Origin: Chloroflexota bacterium
GTDB lineage: Bacteria > Chloroflexota > Dehalococcoidia > FW602-bin16
Reading direction: 5' to 3'
Assembly (NCBI GenBank): GCA_004297765.1
Contig: SCTZ01000212.1
Location: 1-37,257, forward strand
DNA length: 37,257 nucleotides
The translations under genes and the position numbers were made by a program. Below, piece after piece: positions 1-9,040 of the stretch. The notes below the pieces were generated by a model. The model ran no database searches. It saw nothing but the letters and a program-made list of their open reading frames with translations, and was not told where the DNA came from. Each line of letters opens with the position of its first letter. Position 1 is the first letter of the stretch.

Positions 1-168
1 CAGCTACCAGGTTCCGCTGGCGCCATGGATCGCACCCAAGCGTCGGGGGCGCCCACCCAAACGCGCAAACACACCAGCCGTGGCGGTAACATCATGATCA
101 CAGTTCAATGTGGCGGTACCTTCTGGTCTGGTCGTACAGAGTTATGGCGAACCTCTTGCCGCGGACAC

Positions 169-174
169 TATAAT
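169..174 (+). promoter_or_regulatory. Candidate -10 box of the sensor kinase gene
   Basis: A perfect TATAAT hexamer lies about 50 nt before the GTG chosen as start of the sensor kinase. No good -35 hexamer is found at 17-nt spacing (GGCGAA only). The box falls inside the open frame that runs upstream from position 25, which supports treating bases 25-225 as untranslated. Two copies of GTGGCGGTA occur further upstream, near 78 and 111, and could be operator half-sites. This is inference only. Confidence 0.35.
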
Positions 175-225
175 TGTAAATCTAGGGTAGTGGTGTATCT
201 GCTGTGGAACGAAAGGACATTATCA

Positions 226-2508
226 GTGCCGCGCCTGAGTCTTAGGGGCAAACTGATCGCCAGCTTCACACTGATCCTGATCCCTGTTCTGGTCTTGCTG
301 ATGCTGTTCTATCGCGAGGCGAACGAACAACGGATCGACACTGTTCTCGACAGCCAGATGCGGACCGCGCAGGCTATCGCAGGTCTCGTCGATGCTCACT
401 TCGACGAGGGAATGGTTCTCGCCACGGCACTAGCTAATGATCCTGTTGTGCATAGTCTTGATTCTTCCCAACTGGACCCCTACCTCGAGCGGCTCGCCTC
501 CAATTATCCGCAATACGACGTCCTTGGAGTCGTTAACGTAGCAGGAGACACGGTGGGAACATCGATGCCCTATCCTGCGGGCGCTGAGCGTTTGAATTCG
601 CGGGACCGGCCTTTCTTCAAGCAGGTCATGTCCACTGGAAAGCCAGTGATGTCGTCGGTTTTCATCAATCGGCGTACCTTCAGACCCACCATGACTGCCG
701 TGGTGCCCGTTCGCGACGAATCGGGTAGCATGATTGGCGTCGTGACCGTGGGGACCTACATGGATACGCTTGCAGACAGGCTCCAGGGCGTGGCACTTGG
801 ACCGGAACAGCGCATCCTTCTGGTCGACACGACGGGGACGGCAGCATTCTACACGGGACTGCCAGCTCTCGCCGAGGAGGAGCGCAATCTCTCCGACTTT
901 GAGCCTGTGAAAGCGGCCTTGGATGACAGGCCAACCGAGGTCAGAGGTTTCGTTTCGCCTCTCGTTGGCGACGCCCGCATCGGCGCCTTTACCGCTACTC
1001 CTAAGTACGGCTGGGTGGTGGGCGTTGACATCCGCGAGAGCGTGGCGCTGGCTCCTGTGAGCACCGCGCTAAGAAACCAATTACTTGGTTTTGGGGCAAT
1101 CGCTATCTTGAGCCTAGGCCTGGCTGTCGTCTTGTCCTCTGTGCTGATCAAGCCAGTTCGCCGTCTGATCAAACATGCATTAGCCCTAGGCAACGGGGAC
1201 CTCAGCCAGCGGGCAGACATCAAGACTGGCGACGAGATGGAGAAGCTGGGCCACACCTTCAATCAGATGGCCGAACGACTGGGACGGACATTAGAGGAAC
1301 GGCAATCGCTCGGGCGGGTGGCCAGGGTATTAGTGCGCGAGCTGGCGCTAGAGCGTGTTGCCGATATCGTCGTCGACGAGGGGCAACGGGTCCTGGGAGC
1401 CAGCAAGGTGGGGCTATTCTTGGCCGAGGTCGATCGTGAAGAACTGCGACTGATCGCTAATCGTGGGTTCAGCGCGCAATCCGTCGCTGAGATCAGCATC
1501 GTCCATTATGCAGATCCCCTCCTTTCCGCTGTCGCGGCGCGTACCGGCCAGCCCCAAGAGATACCTGACATCGCAGACGTTGATCCCGAGTTGGCCGACG
1601 CCCGCCAAATAGCTGAGCGAGAGGCTCAGCGCAGTGTGTTATCGCAGCCCCTCTTTGCCAAAGGACGTCTGGTCGGTGTGCTGACGCTCGCGCTCTCGAC
1701 CGCTCGTCGCTTCAGTGAGGAGGAGCGCGAGTTGATTCGAGCGTTCTCCGACCTATGCGCCGCCGCTATCGAGAATGCGCGGCTATACGAGGAACTACGT
1801 CAGACTCTCCATCTGCGTGAGGAGTTCATCTCCGCCGCAGCCCACGAGCTGAAGACTCCTGTCACCACCATCAAGGGCTACGTTCAGGCGATGAACAAGT
1901 GGGCGCCAGGCGGGCACGATGCGCGCGAAGCGGTTGCCCTCGATGTCATCAACCGGCAATGCGATCGAGTGAACGTCCGCGTGCAGGAGATGCTAGAGTC
2001 TGTCCGTCTTCGCCGTTTCCCGCCGGAGCAGCGTCGAGTGCGCTTCGATCTAGGAGACTTGGCCTCCGAGGTGGTGCAGCGCATACAGGCCACCACTCCG
2101 CTTGTCCGCGTGGTTCTCGAGCGAGAGACACTGGCTCCGGTGGACGCCGATCGCGAGCGGATCGAAGATGTGCTCGCGAGTTTCTTAGAGAACGCGATCA
2201 GGTTCTCGCCAGAGGGTGAGGAAGTCGGGGTGCGGGTGTTCGTCCGGGATGGTAAGGCGGTAGTCGCGGTAAGAAACTGCGGGATGGGTATCCCCAAGGA
2301 GCGACAGCCGCACGTCTTCGAGCCGTTCTATGACGCGGTGCCTGCCGGCGGTCCCGGCTATCGGGGCGTGGTGGCGCTTAGCCTGTACCTCAGCAAGATC
2401 ACCATCGAGCTTCACCGAGGTCGCGTCTGGTTGGAGAGCGAAGAAGGCAAGGGCAGCACCTTCTACTTCGATCTGCCGTTGGCGGGGGAGACCAGCTTGA
2501 GAAGATAG
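226..2508 (+). CDS. Membrane sensor histidine kinase (Cache-HAMP-GAF-HisKA-HATPase)
   Basis: The product is a 760-residue inner-membrane sensor kinase. I use GTG 226 because an AAAGGA Shine-Dalgarno sits just before it and the first membrane helix then lies at residues about 9-29; the frame stays open back to 25, but that leader is low-complexity and precedes a TATAAT box. In order: membrane helix, extracytoplasmic double-Cache-like sensor (about 35-280), second helix (about 285-307), HAMP linker, GAF domain (about 365-520), HisKA with the phosphoacceptor in HELKTP (His540), and a C-terminal HATPase domain. The N box is intact (FLENAIRFSP, Asn656). The G1 motif reads NCGMG instead of the usual DxGxG, and the G2 lid reads GVVALSL where GLGL-type glycines are expected, so ATP binding may be altered. 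No response regulator adjoins it; the next gene is a PucR regulator. Family assignment is secure, ligand unknown. Confidence 0.88.
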   Translation: MPRLSLRGKLIASFTLILIPVLVLLMLFYREANEQRIDTVLDSQMRTAQAIAGLVDAHFDEGMVLATALANDPVVHSLDSSQLDPYLERLASNYPQYDVLGVVNVAGDTVGTSMPYPAGAERLNSRDRPFFKQVMSTGKPVMSSVFINRRTFRPTMTAVVPVRDESGSMIGVVTVGTYMDTLADRLQGVALGPEQRILLVDTTGTAAFYTGLPALAEEERNLSDFEPVKAALDDRPTEVRGFVSPLVGDARIGAFTATPKYGWVVGVDIRESVALAPVSTALRNQLLGFGAIAILSLGLAVVLSSVLIKPVRRLIKHALALGNGDLSQRADIKTGDEMEKLGHTFNQMAERLGRTLEERQSLGRVARVLVRELALERVADIVVDEGQRVLGASKVGLFLAEVDREELRLIANRGFSAQSVAEISIVHYADPLLSAVAARTGQPQEIPDIADVDPELADARQIAEREAQRSVLSQPLFAKGRLVGVLTLALSTARRFSEEERELIRAFSDLCAAAIENARLYEELRQTLHLREEFISAAAHELKTPVTTIKGYVQAMNKWAPGGHDAREAVALDVINRQCDRVNVRVQEMLESVRLRRFPPEQRRVRFDLGDLASEVVQRIQATTPLVRVVLERETLAPVDADRERIEDVLASFLENAIRFSPEGEEVGVRVFVRDGKAVVAVRNCGMGIPKERQPHVFEPFYDAVPAGGPGYRGVVALSLYLSKITIELHRGRVWLESEEGKGSTFYFDLPLAGETSLRR

Positions 2509-3025
2509 CCCTCATCTTCTCGGTTCTGACAACTCCGCCTGCGACGCCCGAGTTCTCACTTGGAACAGGTGCTTGGCCAGGAGAAGTAAACAAGACCGAG
2601 CGGACCGCTACCGCCCGCGGCCAGGAAGATCATGCGATAGTCAGCCGTTATCTGGGCCAAGATGCCAAAAGCTATGGCGCCAGGAAAGATGCCGGCGTCG
2701 CTGGAGAGGGTTCTTCAAGATAACCTGATTGAACCTATTGTGCTCTCCTGGCGTTGACTGTGCAACCAACAGGAAGGTCGGCGAGCCGCGTGCCGACTTC
2801 CGACTCGTTCGTTGCTCTTCCCAGGTGCCCGTGCTATACTTGCTGCGCAAGATCATGGTTGTTGTCTATGATCTGCCGGAAACATGCTAGTGACTTGAAG
2901 TGGAGGCGCTATAGGCTGGTAAGTCGCCGGATTGGAGACATCCCGATCTTCGGCCAGTGGAAAAGCAGAGGTTCAGGATCGGTGCGTGTCGTTGTGGTTG
3001 GAGCCTTTCCTAATGGAGGGGGGTC
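2509..3025 (+). other. Intergenic region with probable PucR-gene promoter and long leader
   Basis: This stretch of 517 nt between the sensor kinase and the PucR-type gene has no convincing coding frame. The only short signal I can support is the promoter-like pair near 2812-2840. The leader after it would be about 180 nt. I see no tRNA, clear terminator or mobile-element end here. Confidence 0.5.
2812..2840 (+). promoter_or_regulatory. Candidate sigma-70 promoter of the PucR-type gene
   Basis: TTGCTC at 2812-2817 and TATACT at 2835-2840 are separated by exactly 17 nt. The -10 matches the consensus at five of six positions, the -35 only in its TTG. Transcription would start near 2847 and give a leader of about 180 nt before the ATG at 3026. 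Predicted by eye; no experimental support. Confidence 0.4.
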
Positions 3026-4375
3026 ATGGGTAGTTCCCGTAACGCGTCCTCAATCAGAGTCCTCGAAAGGTCTTACGACTCTGGAACCCCGCATTGGCAA
3101 GATTTCGTGCAGGCGATTGTGACAGGAGGCAAATACCGTGGTGTTGCGGAGTTGCTCTCGAAGATTCTAAAGGTACCAGTCTTCATTGAAGACAAGTTCT
3201 TTCGGGTAATGTGGTCGACTCTCGACAGAGAGTGGGAAAGCGCAGTCCCTGAGGATTCCGTAGTAAGCCATAGTAACGGATCCTACCATAAGCCTCAGTA
3301 CGACGATCCGCAAATCGCCTCGTACGTGGCTCTAGCACGCAAGACAAAGCGGCCCATTGAGATGCCAGAGTTGCCAACATATGGCATTAGGGCGGGCCGA
3401 ATCGTATTCCCGGTAGCTTTGAGTGAGAAAGAGGATGTTGAGGCATACTTGCATGTGTTCAAGACAGACCTCACGCCTTTCGAGATGGAGACAGTTTGTT
3501 CGGCCTTGAGGGCTTTGTTAGTTGGCGTCATTGCTGAACGTGAGAAGCAGAAGCTCGCTGAAGAGATAAGACGGCAGATGCTACTGCAGCTCTTCGCCGA
3601 AAATGCGGCGCAAAGGAGGCAACACTTCATTGAGGAAGGCCGTCTCGTCGGCTTTGATGTCACTATGCCTTCCTGGGTTGTCGTCGTAGAGGCCCGGCCG
3701 GTGCCCGAGCGTAGTGCGGACGTGGTTCTCGCGCTGGAATCAGTTCTGTCAGACAAATCCATTAGAGCCAGTGTGGTGCCTATGCAGGGCTCCGCGATCC
3801 TTATTCTTCAAGAGCAAGTTGTTCTGGGGCAGCTAGGCTCTATCCACTGGGATGTACAGCAATGCCTTGAGAGAATTTATGCAGCGCTCAGCAAAGCCTT
3901 GCCAGATTTGGATATAAGGATGGGAATAGGACGGCGCTGCTGCAGAATGAGGGACTTTGGCTTGGCGTTTGGCGAAGCAAAGAAGGCTATGGCATCCCAT
4001 CGTTCGAATTCCCACGCGAAAGGTCACGGCGGCATCGCCAATTACTACCCATTGAACTTGGTATCCCTGCTGGCACAGCCTGGCTACGAAACATCGTTAA
4101 TTGATTTCGCGAAGAGTCTGCTGGGACCTCTTGATGGAAGCTCACAGAAGAACAGTACCGATCTAATCGGAACTGTAAGCTGCTTTGTTGAAAACAAGTA
4201 CTGTCTCCAGACCACTGCCGGGAAGCTATATGTTCATCCGAACACGCTTCGATATAGGCTCGGCAAAGTAGCCAAGATTACAGGGCTAGATTTTCAACGT
4301 CCTGACGACAGGCTGCAGGTCGAGCTAGCCCTAAAGATCTATGACTATTACAAAGACGATTTGTGCCCAAGCTGA
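3026..4375 (+). CDS. PucR/CdaR-family transcriptional regulator
   Basis: The product is a 449-residue cytoplasmic regulator. The start is ATG 3026, preceded by a strong GGAGGGGG ribosome-binding site. The N-terminal 170 residues look like a GAF-type ligand-sensing region, the centre (about 215-330) like the GGDEF-related domain of CdaR/PucR proteins, and the last 70 residues are the PucR C-terminal helix-turn-helix, recognisable from the VHPNTLRYRLGKV motif near residue 410. PucR-family proteins usually activate nearby catabolic genes in response to a substrate. Here the gene is convergent with the cyclase/CoA-ligase/dehydratase operon, with only 40 nt between the stops, so control of that operon is the natural hypothesis. 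It has no signal peptide or membrane helix. The ligand cannot be read from sequence. Confidence 0.87.
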   Translation: MGSSRNASSIRVLERSYDSGTPHWQDFVQAIVTGGKYRGVAELLSKILKVPVFIEDKFFRVMWSTLDREWESAVPEDSVVSHSNGSYHKPQYDDPQIASYVALARKTKRPIEMPELPTYGIRAGRIVFPVALSEKEDVEAYLHVFKTDLTPFEMETVCSALRALLVGVIAEREKQKLAEEIRRQMLLQLFAENAAQRRQHFIEEGRLVGFDVTMPSWVVVVEARPVPERSADVVLALESVLSDKSIRASVVPMQGSAILILQEQVVLGQLGSIHWDVQQCLERIYAALSKALPDLDIRMGIGRRCCRMRDFGLAFGEAKKAMASHRSNSHAKGHGGIANYYPLNLVSLLAQPGYETSLIDFAKSLLGPLDGSSQKNSTDLIGTVSCFVENKYCLQTTAGKLYVHPNTLRYRLGKVAKITGLDFQRPDDRLQVELALKIYDYYKDDLCPS

Positions 4376-4415
4376 CGTCCGATCTTCGCCCGCGACGGGT
4401 TCTTAAGCGCAACAG

Positions 4416-5591
4416 CTATCGCCTGAGCCTACCATCAAGTGGCGAGATTCCCTTTTCTCTCGACGGTAGAGCAACGGTCGCCCAGCCAGGCATCACGTCC
4501 AGATCCCTCTGGTTGATGGCATGCCGCTCTATATCAACACAGTGGTCGCCGTTGTCGTCAATGTACTTCCTCGTCACTTTGCCCTTAAGCCAGACCACAT
4601 CGGAGAAGTAAACGAACTGGCGATATTCGGTGCGACTCCTCTTGATCCACCCGTTATCGCCCATCCAGTTGGTCAGGAGATGAATCCCCCAGCAGTGGCG
4701 CTGTATGCCTACATCGTACTGCATGGGAACCCCCATCGCCCGTGCTGCCTCTCTGTTGTAGTGCACGGCAAAAATTGGCTCCAAGGCATAGGTGTGCGGG
4801 TCCCTGAATGCCCACATACTGTGCTTCCGGTACTGGCGCAACCCCATGCCGTGAGCGCTCAGTCTCGGAATAGGCGTTGCCCCGCCAAGAAAGAATGCCA
4901 GCTCGTCCGTGAGTCCCAGAGGCCCCTTTACCACCGGCCTTAGTTCCTCACCTACTTCGACATCTTCCCAGTAACGTGGATCCGAGCCCCTGATTGCCTC
5001 CGAAAGCACTTCTTCCTCGATTCTTTTCAGTTCATCGTCTCTCCACGGATGTGGAAGCGCAATACTGCTGTATTTCCCCTTTTCTCTTGCCTTAGGCCTG
5101 GCGATACGCACAATCGAATAGTGATACTTCGCTACAAGCTCATCTCGATTGTTCCAGTATTTGTTATCGAAATGGTCTATAACCATTTCGTCGGCGAACT
5201 CACTCGCCTTGGGCCCATCAAAGCCTGTGAACACGACCTCCGCAGTTATGGTATCGTTTTGGTAGACCGGACGATAGAATTCGATATCACAACCGGAATG
5301 GAACCCTCCCAGCCCTTTCCAGCCAAATTGAACGTGAGAGCAACAAGCCCAAACAAAGGAAGGCGGTGCTACGATTTCGCCAAACTGAGTCTTCCTGGCA
5401 TACTCCCCATCGGACCACAGGGGGTTCGGATCGCCTATACCTTCAGCAAACTTCAAAATCGCCAGTCTTGTCGCCACCTCGTTGGACACCGAAGCGTCGG
5501 TACGTAGCTTCAGTCCGATCTTGCTGCGCATCTCATCAATCAACTCAGTGGTGATACTTGCCTCGGGCATTCCGACTTCTTTGGTGTCCAT
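4416..5591 (-). CDS. MaoC-like (FAS1-like) two-hotdog acyl-CoA dehydratase
   Basis: The product is 391 residues from ATG 5591, which has GAAGAGG about 9 nt upstream; the frame extends another 53 codons but that leader has no family resemblance. The N-terminal hotdog carries the signature of the MaoC N-terminal dehydratase domain (GDPNPLW at about 53-59, then FGEIVAPPSF), with Leu-Trp where classical MaoC hydratases have the active-site His. The second half (about 215-385) is a further hotdog-type region containing AHGMGLRQY and ending in GWATVALPSRE. Enzymes of this type hydrate enoyl-CoA or dehydrate hydroxyacyl-CoA esters. It is the last gene of a minus-strand operon with two acyl-CoA ligases and a cyclase-family hydrolase, so it probably acts on the CoA ester made by one of them. 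The exact substrate is unknown. Confidence 0.8.
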   Translation of the reverse strand: MDTKEVGMPEASITTELIDEMRSKIGLKLRTDASVSNEVATRLAILKFAEGIGDPNPLWSDGEYARKTQFGEIVAPPSFVWACCSHVQFGWKGLGGFHSGCDIEFYRPVYQNDTITAEVVFTGFDGPKASEFADEMVIDHFDNKYWNNRDELVAKYHYSIVRIARPKAREKGKYSSIALPHPWRDDELKRIEEEVLSEAIRGSDPRYWEDVEVGEELRPVVKGPLGLTDELAFFLGGATPIPRLSAHGMGLRQYRKHSMWAFRDPHTYALEPIFAVHYNREAARAMGVPMQYDVGIQRHCWGIHLLTNWMGDNGWIKRSRTEYRQFVYFSDVVWLKGKVTRKYIDDNGDHCVDIERHAINQRDLDVMPGWATVALPSREKGISPLDGRLRR

Positions 5592-5782
5592 GACTGAAAC
5601 CTCTTCGACTAAGAATGATCTAGGAATGATCATGCTAGGACCGGAAGTTCTCTCGACTGGCAGGGTTACACGCGCTCGGCTCACAGCATATCTTTCGTCA
5701 GGATAGGCGTATAGTTGCCTCGACGAGCAACCCTTGCATAACCACCGCACGGTCTTTCTCGACTATGAACTGCGGGATTGCC

Positions 5783-7345
5783 TCAGATTTCACTTCTTCT
5801 TGCTTCTTCGAGATTCCTCAAGACCTTCCGTTTTACTTTTCCATCAGGGGTTTTAGGAAGCTCGTCGATGAATTCCACTTCCCTAGGATACTCGTACTTG
5901 GCTAACTTGTCTTTCACGAAGTCCTGTATGTCTCGTTTCAACCCGTCGGAGGCCTCATATCCCGCCGAAAGCTTGACGAATGCCTTCACAACCGTGCCGC
6001 GGTCCTTATCCGGGCTACCCACCACTGCGCACTCGGCCACGGCGGGGTGTTTCGCCAGCGTTCCTTCTACGTCAAGAGGTCCAATGGTATTGCCGCTCGA
6101 GATTATAACATCGTCCGCCCGTCCAACATACCAGAAATAGCCATCCTCATCCCTGTAAGCTAGGTCGCCTACACGCACCCACTGATCTCCGCGCGGTACC
6201 GCAACCTGGCCAATTCTTCCGTGAGGTAGCTCGTTTCCTTCGTCATCAAGCAAACATGGTTCAGGGCGACCTATCATTGGTTTGCCCAAGCTCCCTGGTT
6301 TCACAACCCAATCCTCGAAACCACCGTAGTCGACCGTGATCGGCCCGGCTTCAGTGGACCCATACTGGGTATGTGGCACAATTCCCCATTCGTCAGTTAT
6401 TCTCTGGATCACATCCTTCGACATGGCCTCACCGGCGAATGAAATCATCCGCAGTTTCAGGTTGTACTTGCTGGCCTTCCCGGTTTGGATCATCAAACGA
6501 TAGTGAGAGGCGATGCCTGTCATGTTCGTGACACCAAACTCCTCCAGAGCCTCGAGGCAAAGCTCCGGATCGTACTTTCCTGAGAGAACTCCAGCGGCCT
6601 TGCCGAACACCATGGGGACCATCGTTCCGTACCAAATGCCGTGTCCCCAAGACGGAGAGGCTGGACAGAAATAGGTGTCCGAGGACCTCAGTCCCATCGC
6701 GATTTTCATAATCACGGCCGACACTGATATCGTATCGTGTGCATATTTAATCGGCTTTGGTGCACCAGTCGTCCCGCTCGAATACTGGATTGCGCATAGG
6801 TCTCTCCCAGAGGTTTTGGGCTCGTATTGGTCGGCCTCCCGCTTGAGATTACTCAGCAGGTCCTCTGCGTAGATAAGCTTCGGCCGGAGCTTCTCGATAA
6901 CCTCGGAACCGATTGTTCTTGCTTGCTCGTATGTCGTAACCACGGCAGCGGCTTGGGCGTCCGCTAGTCTGAAATCAATGCCCTCAGGGCCAAAAAGTGG
7001 GGAAAGTGGAACCAGCACGGCTCCTCTTCTGCAAACGCCATAAAGGCTTGTGTAAAACTCGATAGAAGGGTGCAGCAGAACTGCCACTCTATCCCCGAAT
7101 CCGACGCCTAACCGTTCGAGATGGTGGGCGAACTGCGACGACAGACGCTGAAGTTCCCCAAACGTGTAGATCTCTGACCTACGATCAGGAAACTTGATTC
7201 TTAGCCCTACCTCCTTTTTGTCGTGGCGGTCGAGGCATTCGTGGGCAACGTTGAACCTGTCCCTATTCCCATCAAACAAGTCCCAGCGCTGGCTCCACGA
7301 GAACTTATCTTTCGCCTCAGCGTATGTCTTGTAGTCCAATGCCAT
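5783..7345 (-). CDS. AMP-dependent acyl-CoA synthetase (ANL superfamily)
   Basis: A 520-residue cytoplasmic ANL-superfamily enzyme that activates a carboxylic acid to its CoA thioester through an acyl-adenylate. Visible core motifs are the phosphate loop YSSGTTGAPKP (about 188-198), QYGSTEAG, the hinge region VGDLAYRDEDGYFWYVGRADD, and the C-terminal PKTPDGKVKRKVLR containing the catalytic Lys (about 503). Where medium-chain and benzoate-type ligases usually have SSGYRIGPxEVE, this protein has SSGNTIGPLDVE. The overall shape recalls acetyl-, medium-chain and aryl-CoA ligases more than fatty-acid ligases. ATG 7345 has AAGGAG about 14 nt upstream. It lies 94 nt downstream of the second ligase and 191 nt upstream of the dehydratase, in the same orientation. 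Substrate not predictable. Confidence 0.87.
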   Translation of the reverse strand: MALDYKTYAEAKDKFSWSQRWDLFDGNRDRFNVAHECLDRHDKKEVGLRIKFPDRRSEIYTFGELQRLSSQFAHHLERLGVGFGDRVAVLLHPSIEFYTSLYGVCRRGAVLVPLSPLFGPEGIDFRLADAQAAAVVTTYEQARTIGSEVIEKLRPKLIYAEDLLSNLKREADQYEPKTSGRDLCAIQYSSGTTGAPKPIKYAHDTISVSAVIMKIAMGLRSSDTYFCPASPSWGHGIWYGTMVPMVFGKAAGVLSGKYDPELCLEALEEFGVTNMTGIASHYRLMIQTGKASKYNLKLRMISFAGEAMSKDVIQRITDEWGIVPHTQYGSTEAGPITVDYGGFEDWVVKPGSLGKPMIGRPEPCLLDDEGNELPHGRIGQVAVPRGDQWVRVGDLAYRDEDGYFWYVGRADDVIISSGNTIGPLDVEGTLAKHPAVAECAVVGSPDKDRGTVVKAFVKLSAGYEASDGLKRDIQDFVKDKLAKYEYPREVEFIDELPKTPDGKVKRKVLRNLEEARRSEI

Positions 7346-7439
7346 GTTATTTCAACCACTCCTTATGGTTTGTCTTTCGTCGAGCCATTCAACGAAGGCC
7401 TGTTAACACTGAACTCGTTACTCTCGACCTCGCGGACCG

Positions 7440-8984
7440 CTAATTGTAGCGTCTCTTCAACTCGTTCTTAATTATCTTTCCCGTCGCGTTTTTGGGCAAC
7501 TCCGTCACAAAAACTACGGACTTAGGGGTCTTGAATGCAGCTAGTCTCTGTCTACAAAAGCCAATGACCTCTTGTTCGGTAATTCTGCTGACCTGGTCGG
7601 GTTTCAGCACGACCACAGCCTTGACCGTCTCTCCCCAAGTCTCGTCAGGCACGCCAATTACTGCCACGTCCTCAACCGCCGGGTGTTGGCAAATCGTATC
7701 CTCGACCTCAAGACCGGATACGTTCTCCCCCCCGCTTATGATGATATCCTTCTTTCTACCCACGATGAATACGTAACCATCATCGTCCCTATACGCCAAG
7801 TCCCCTGTGTGAAGCCATCCACCCTTGAAAGTCTTGGCCGTCTCCTCATGCATCTTCAGGTATCCTGAGCTGACGTGGGCACCTTTGGCGACAATCTCCC
7901 CAACCTCTCCATCGGACACCTCTTCCCCGAGCTCGTTTACAATCTTTACCTCCACGCCAATCGCCTCGCGCCCTACGGAGCCGAGCTTGTCCTTCAACGG
8001 ACCGTCGAGAGCTTGAGCGTGCTCGCTGGTGGTGAACATCAGCATCCCCCCAGCGGCTGATTCCGTAGCTCCTAAGCCCGTAAAGAAGCGGTGAGGTCCC
8101 AAAATGCTCATGGCCTCTCTCAACTGGACGAGAGGGATAGGAGCGCTAGCATACATAATGAAACGCAGACTGCTCAGGTCGTGTTTGCCAAGATCAGGGT
8201 GACTGATCATCCGTCGCAAGGTCGTTGGGACCAGGTTGAGGAATGTGATCTTTCTCTCCTCAACCATTTGCATGACCTTCTTCTCATCGAAGCGAGGCAA
8301 TATGATTGTCTGGGCCCCGCGATAGAAATGGCACAGTGTTGGCCAAAGGCCGCCGGAGTGGAAAAGCGGCATGACCAGAAGATTCACATCTTCAGGGACG
8401 ACCCGCGTCTCAATCGTCATGAGATTTGTGGCAGCCATTATGTTGCGATGGGTGCTGATCACACCCTTGGCGCTCCCGGTCGTACCACTCGTGTACATAA
8501 TCATGAACACGTCATCAGCTCCGACCGGAATCATCGGGTCCTCTGGAGCAGCCTGCCTAATTACTGCTTCGTATGACACTACGCCATTCTGAGGAGGCCC
8601 GATTCTAACAAAATGCCTCACGGTGCCAAGGTCGGGTGTCACCTTGCGCACCACATCTTCAAAATCCGCCTTATAAATCAAGACGGCTGATTCCGAATGA
8701 TTCAAGTGAAATACTACTTCGCTTGCAGAAAGGCGAGTATTCAATGGAACGATTGTCAGCCCCGTTTTTGCAGTAGCAAAGTAGGCCTCCACAAACTCAT
8801 GGCAGTTGTCAGCAATGATTGCCACTCTATCTGCCTTCGTCAGGCCGAGATTGACCAAAGCATTGCCGAGGCGGCTCGTTCTTTCATTGATCTCTTTGTA
8901 CGTGAATTCCTTGTCGTCGTCGACCAGTCCGACTTTCCTCGCGTTGATCCTAGCCTGCTGCCTGACAATATCTCCGACAGTCAT
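7440..8984 (-). CDS. AMP-dependent acyl-CoA synthetase, fatty-acyl/long-chain type
   Basis: A 514-residue ANL-superfamily ligase, second of two in this operon and clearly different from its neighbour. Motifs seen: YTSGTTGSAKG (about 164-174), GLGATESAAGG, TGDLAYRDDDGYVFIVGRKKD, IISGGENV and the terminal PKNATGKIIKNELKRR with the catalytic Lys. The GGENV hinge and overall length are typical of long-chain-fatty-acid/FadD-like CoA ligases. GAAAGG lies 9 nt before ATG 8984; an ATG two codons earlier, at 8990, would leave only 3 nt, so I prefer 8984. It starts 57 nt after the cyclase-family gene ends. Two ligases side by side suggests activation of two acids, or of one acid and a ring-opened product. 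That part is inference. Confidence 0.87.
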   Translation of the reverse strand: MTVGDIVRQQARINARKVGLVDDDKEFTYKEINERTSRLGNALVNLGLTKADRVAIIADNCHEFVEAYFATAKTGLTIVPLNTRLSASEVVFHLNHSESAVLIYKADFEDVVRKVTPDLGTVRHFVRIGPPQNGVVSYEAVIRQAAPEDPMIPVGADDVFMIMYTSGTTGSAKGVISTHRNIMAATNLMTIETRVVPEDVNLLVMPLFHSGGLWPTLCHFYRGAQTIILPRFDEKKVMQMVEERKITFLNLVPTTLRRMISHPDLGKHDLSSLRFIMYASAPIPLVQLREAMSILGPHRFFTGLGATESAAGGMLMFTTSEHAQALDGPLKDKLGSVGREAIGVEVKIVNELGEEVSDGEVGEIVAKGAHVSSGYLKMHEETAKTFKGGWLHTGDLAYRDDDGYVFIVGRKKDIIISGGENVSGLEVEDTICQHPAVEDVAVIGVPDETWGETVKAVVVLKPDQVSRITEQEVIGFCRQRLAAFKTPKSVVFVTELPKNATGKIIKNELKRRYN

Positions 8985-9040
8985 GAACATAGCCCTTTCT
9001 TACTCACCTTCACGTCATTGCGGTACGAGCAACCCAGGCA

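Noticed and set aside
25..225. 67-codon N-terminal extension of the sensor kinase
   Set aside because: It contains a TATAAT box and no family sequence, while GTG 226 has its own ribosome site followed directly by the first membrane helix.
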